Below, piece by piece: positions 5,680-6,788 of a stretch of DNA of 6,788 nt (position 1 is its first letter; every line of letters begins with the position of its first letter). The notes beneath the pieces are model-generated. The model was not told where the DNA came from and searched no databases. It worked only from the letters and a program-made list of their open reading frames with translations. This DNA is from Bacteroidales bacterium (GTDB taxonomy: Bacteria > Bacteroidota > Bacteroidia > Bacteroidales > FEN-979): assembly GCA_016926765.1 (NCBI GenBank), contig JAFGNY010000128.1:1-6788 (forward strand), given 5' to 3'. Position numbers and translations under genes: made by a program.

Positions 5680-6342
5680 TTACATCCTCACCAGATTATT
5701 CCGCAACGCATACTTCACCATCTCCACCGTGCTTTTGAAATTGAACTTTTGCATGATGTTGTTCTTGTGGGTCTCCACGGTGCGCGGACTGATGTTCAGT
5801 TTCTCGCCAATCTCCTGGTTTGTGAATCCTTCAACATAGAGTCGTAGGATCTCTTTCTCACGGAGGGTGAGTGAAGGAACTTTGGAAAGATCGGGGGCCG
5901 ACTGATGCCTTACATTCTTAACGGCTGATTGCATGACCAGTCTGGACACTGAAGGGCTGAAGTAGTCGTTGCCCTGGTGAACTAACCGGATAGCTTCCAG
6001 CAGCACCTCCCTGGTCGTATCCTGCTTCGACAATACTCCGCAGGCGCCCGCCTGGATGGCGTTGAAGATAAAGTCTTCAAAGGTGTACATGGTCAGGATC
6101 AATACCCGGGTGGAGAGTTGCTCTTTTTTGATTCGCTGCGTGATCTCGATGCCATTAAGTTTCGGCATGGAGATGTCGGTGATCAGAATATCCGGTTTCA
6201 GTGTTTTTACCAGCCTTAGGGCATCTTCGGCATCATTTGTGGCGCCCATCCATTCAACCTCTTCTGTCCCTTCCAGCATCACCTGGATGCCATTGGTGAT
6301 GATCTGGTGGTCGTCGACCAGAAGAACTTTGATCCTGTTCAT
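5680..6342 (-). CDS. NarL/FixJ-family two-component response regulator
   Basis: Complete 220-residue DNA-binding response regulator. The receiver domain (about 3-120) has the acidic pocket D10-D11, phosphoacceptor D56 in ILITDISMP, T84 in LILTMYT and K106 in GVLSK, all the conserved positions. The LuxR-type helix-turn-helix covers about 157-218, with LTLREKEILRLYVEGFTNQEIGEKLNISPRTVETHKNNIMQKF (158-200). It should bind DNA as a phosphorylation-driven dimer and control transcription. Its start codon overlaps the stop of the upstream kinase as ATGA, so the two are translated together and form a cognate pair. The target is unknown; the same-strand leucine operon 234 bp downstream is one candidate. 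A specific name (such as NarL, LiaR, DegU) cannot be given. Confidence 0.95.
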   Translation of the reverse strand: MNRIKVLLVDDHQIITNGIQVMLEGTEEVEWMGATNDAEDALRLVKTLKPDILITDISMPKLNGIEITQRIKKEQLSTRVLILTMYTFEDFIFNAIQAGACGVLSKQDTTREVLLEAIRLVHQGNDYFSPSVSRLVMQSAVKNVRHQSAPDLSKVPSLTLREKEILRLYVEGFTNQEIGEKLNISPRTVETHKNNIMQKFNFKSTVEMVKYALRNNLVRM

Positions 6343-6788
6343 AACCGGTTTTCTGATTGCGTGATTTTTGGAATTTTGATCCGAAGTGTAGTGCCGTTCT
6401 CCCGGGATGATTCGATTGTGAAGCTCCCGTTCAGCAATCGTGTCCTCTCCCGGATGTTGAAAAGACCGGTTCCTGTTCTGATCCCTCCGGGGTCAAACCC
6501 ACCTCCGTTGTCTCCGATCATGAGGAGATAATTTTCAGCCCCTTCACTCAGGTTGATCTCTATACGCTCTGCTTTCCCGTGCCTGATGGCATTGATTACA
6601 GCCTCCTGAGTGATCCGGAAAAGGTAGTTACGTGCCTGCAGACTCATGTTGTCGAATTTGCCAAAGGAGGCGAAATCCATATCGACTCCAACCCCTTCAC
6701 GGATCTCCTTACTGAAAAGCCCTAACGAGCCATCCAGCCCGAATTCCCTGATGCCGGCAGGAGCCAGATCATAGGAAACACGGCGAAC
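6339..6788 (-). CDS. Sensor histidine kinase, C-terminal catalytic part, cut by the window edge
   Basis: The last 149 codons of a NarX/LiaS/DesK-type kinase (HisKA_3 plus HATPase_c); the frame is open to base 6788, so the sensor region and the phosphoacceptor His helix lie outside. Fragment residues 1-20 (VRRVSYDLAPAGIREFGLDG) match the second dimerisation helix, where many relatives have S-H-D/N-L. The ATPase domain shows the N box NYLFRITQEAVINAIRHG (54-71), the G1 motif GDNGGGFDP (92-100), the G2 motif GTGLFNIRER (106-115) and NGTTLRIKIP (131-140). The protein ends SENRL with TGA overlapping the response regulator ATG. It should autophosphorylate and pass phosphate to D56 of the regulator. 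The signal sensed cannot be inferred. An internal Met at 6680 is not the true start, because conserved kinase sequence continues upstream of it. Confidence 0.93.
   Translation of the reverse strand, partial: VRRVSYDLAPAGIREFGLDGSLGLFSKEIREGVGVDMDFASFGKFDNMSLQARNYLFRITQEAVINAIRHGKAERIEINLSEGAENYLLMIGDNGGGFDPGGIRTGTGLFNIRERTRLLNGSFTIESSRENGTTLRIKIPKITQSENRL

Overview
The window suggests a member of the Bacteroidota, probably an environmental or gut-type Bacteroidales. The reasons are indirect: start codons lack Shine-Dalgarno sequences (for example CAACT-ATG before scoA and CTTGC-ATG before mccB), the base composition is balanced, and the protein styles fit. There is no rRNA or other taxonomic marker, so the assignment is an inference. 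All seven recognisable genes lie on the minus strand, so transcription runs from high to low coordinates. Both ends are cut inside genes.

Right end (6788 to 5680): the C-terminal part of a NarX/LiaS/DesK-type sensor histidine kinase, then a NarL/FixJ-type response regulator. They are joined by a 4-base ATGA overlap and form one two-component system. A 234-bp gap (5679-5446) follows. It holds a small inverted repeat, a short uncertain open frame, two copies of a 7-bp motif and an AT-rich leader that is the likely promoter area of the next genes.

Centre and left (5445 to 1): a catabolic operon in the order mccB (carboxyltransferase subunit of 3-methylcrotonyl-CoA carboxylase), liuC (methylglutaconyl-CoA hydratase, crotonase fold), mccA (biotin carboxylase plus biotin carrier subunit), scoA, and the start of scoB (the two subunits of a 3-oxoacid CoA-transferase). 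MccAB carboxylates 3-methylcrotonyl-CoA to 3-methylglutaconyl-CoA, and LiuC hydrates that to HMG-CoA. HMG-CoA lyase, which is not in the window, would release acetyl-CoA and acetoacetate. ScoAB would then load acetoacetate with CoA. This is the lower half of leucine (isovalerate) degradation. Isovaleryl-CoA dehydrogenase and HMG-CoA lyase are not seen here.

I see no clearly new system. The less ordinary signals lie at the gene junctions. The gaps carry short tandem repeats of 7 or 8 bp, one of which supplies the last codons and the stop codon of mccA. A perfect 24-bp palindrome sits just upstream of liuC. At the liuC/mccA overlap an A-AAA-AAA run is phased exactly so that a -1 slip before the liuC stop would enter the mccA frame.
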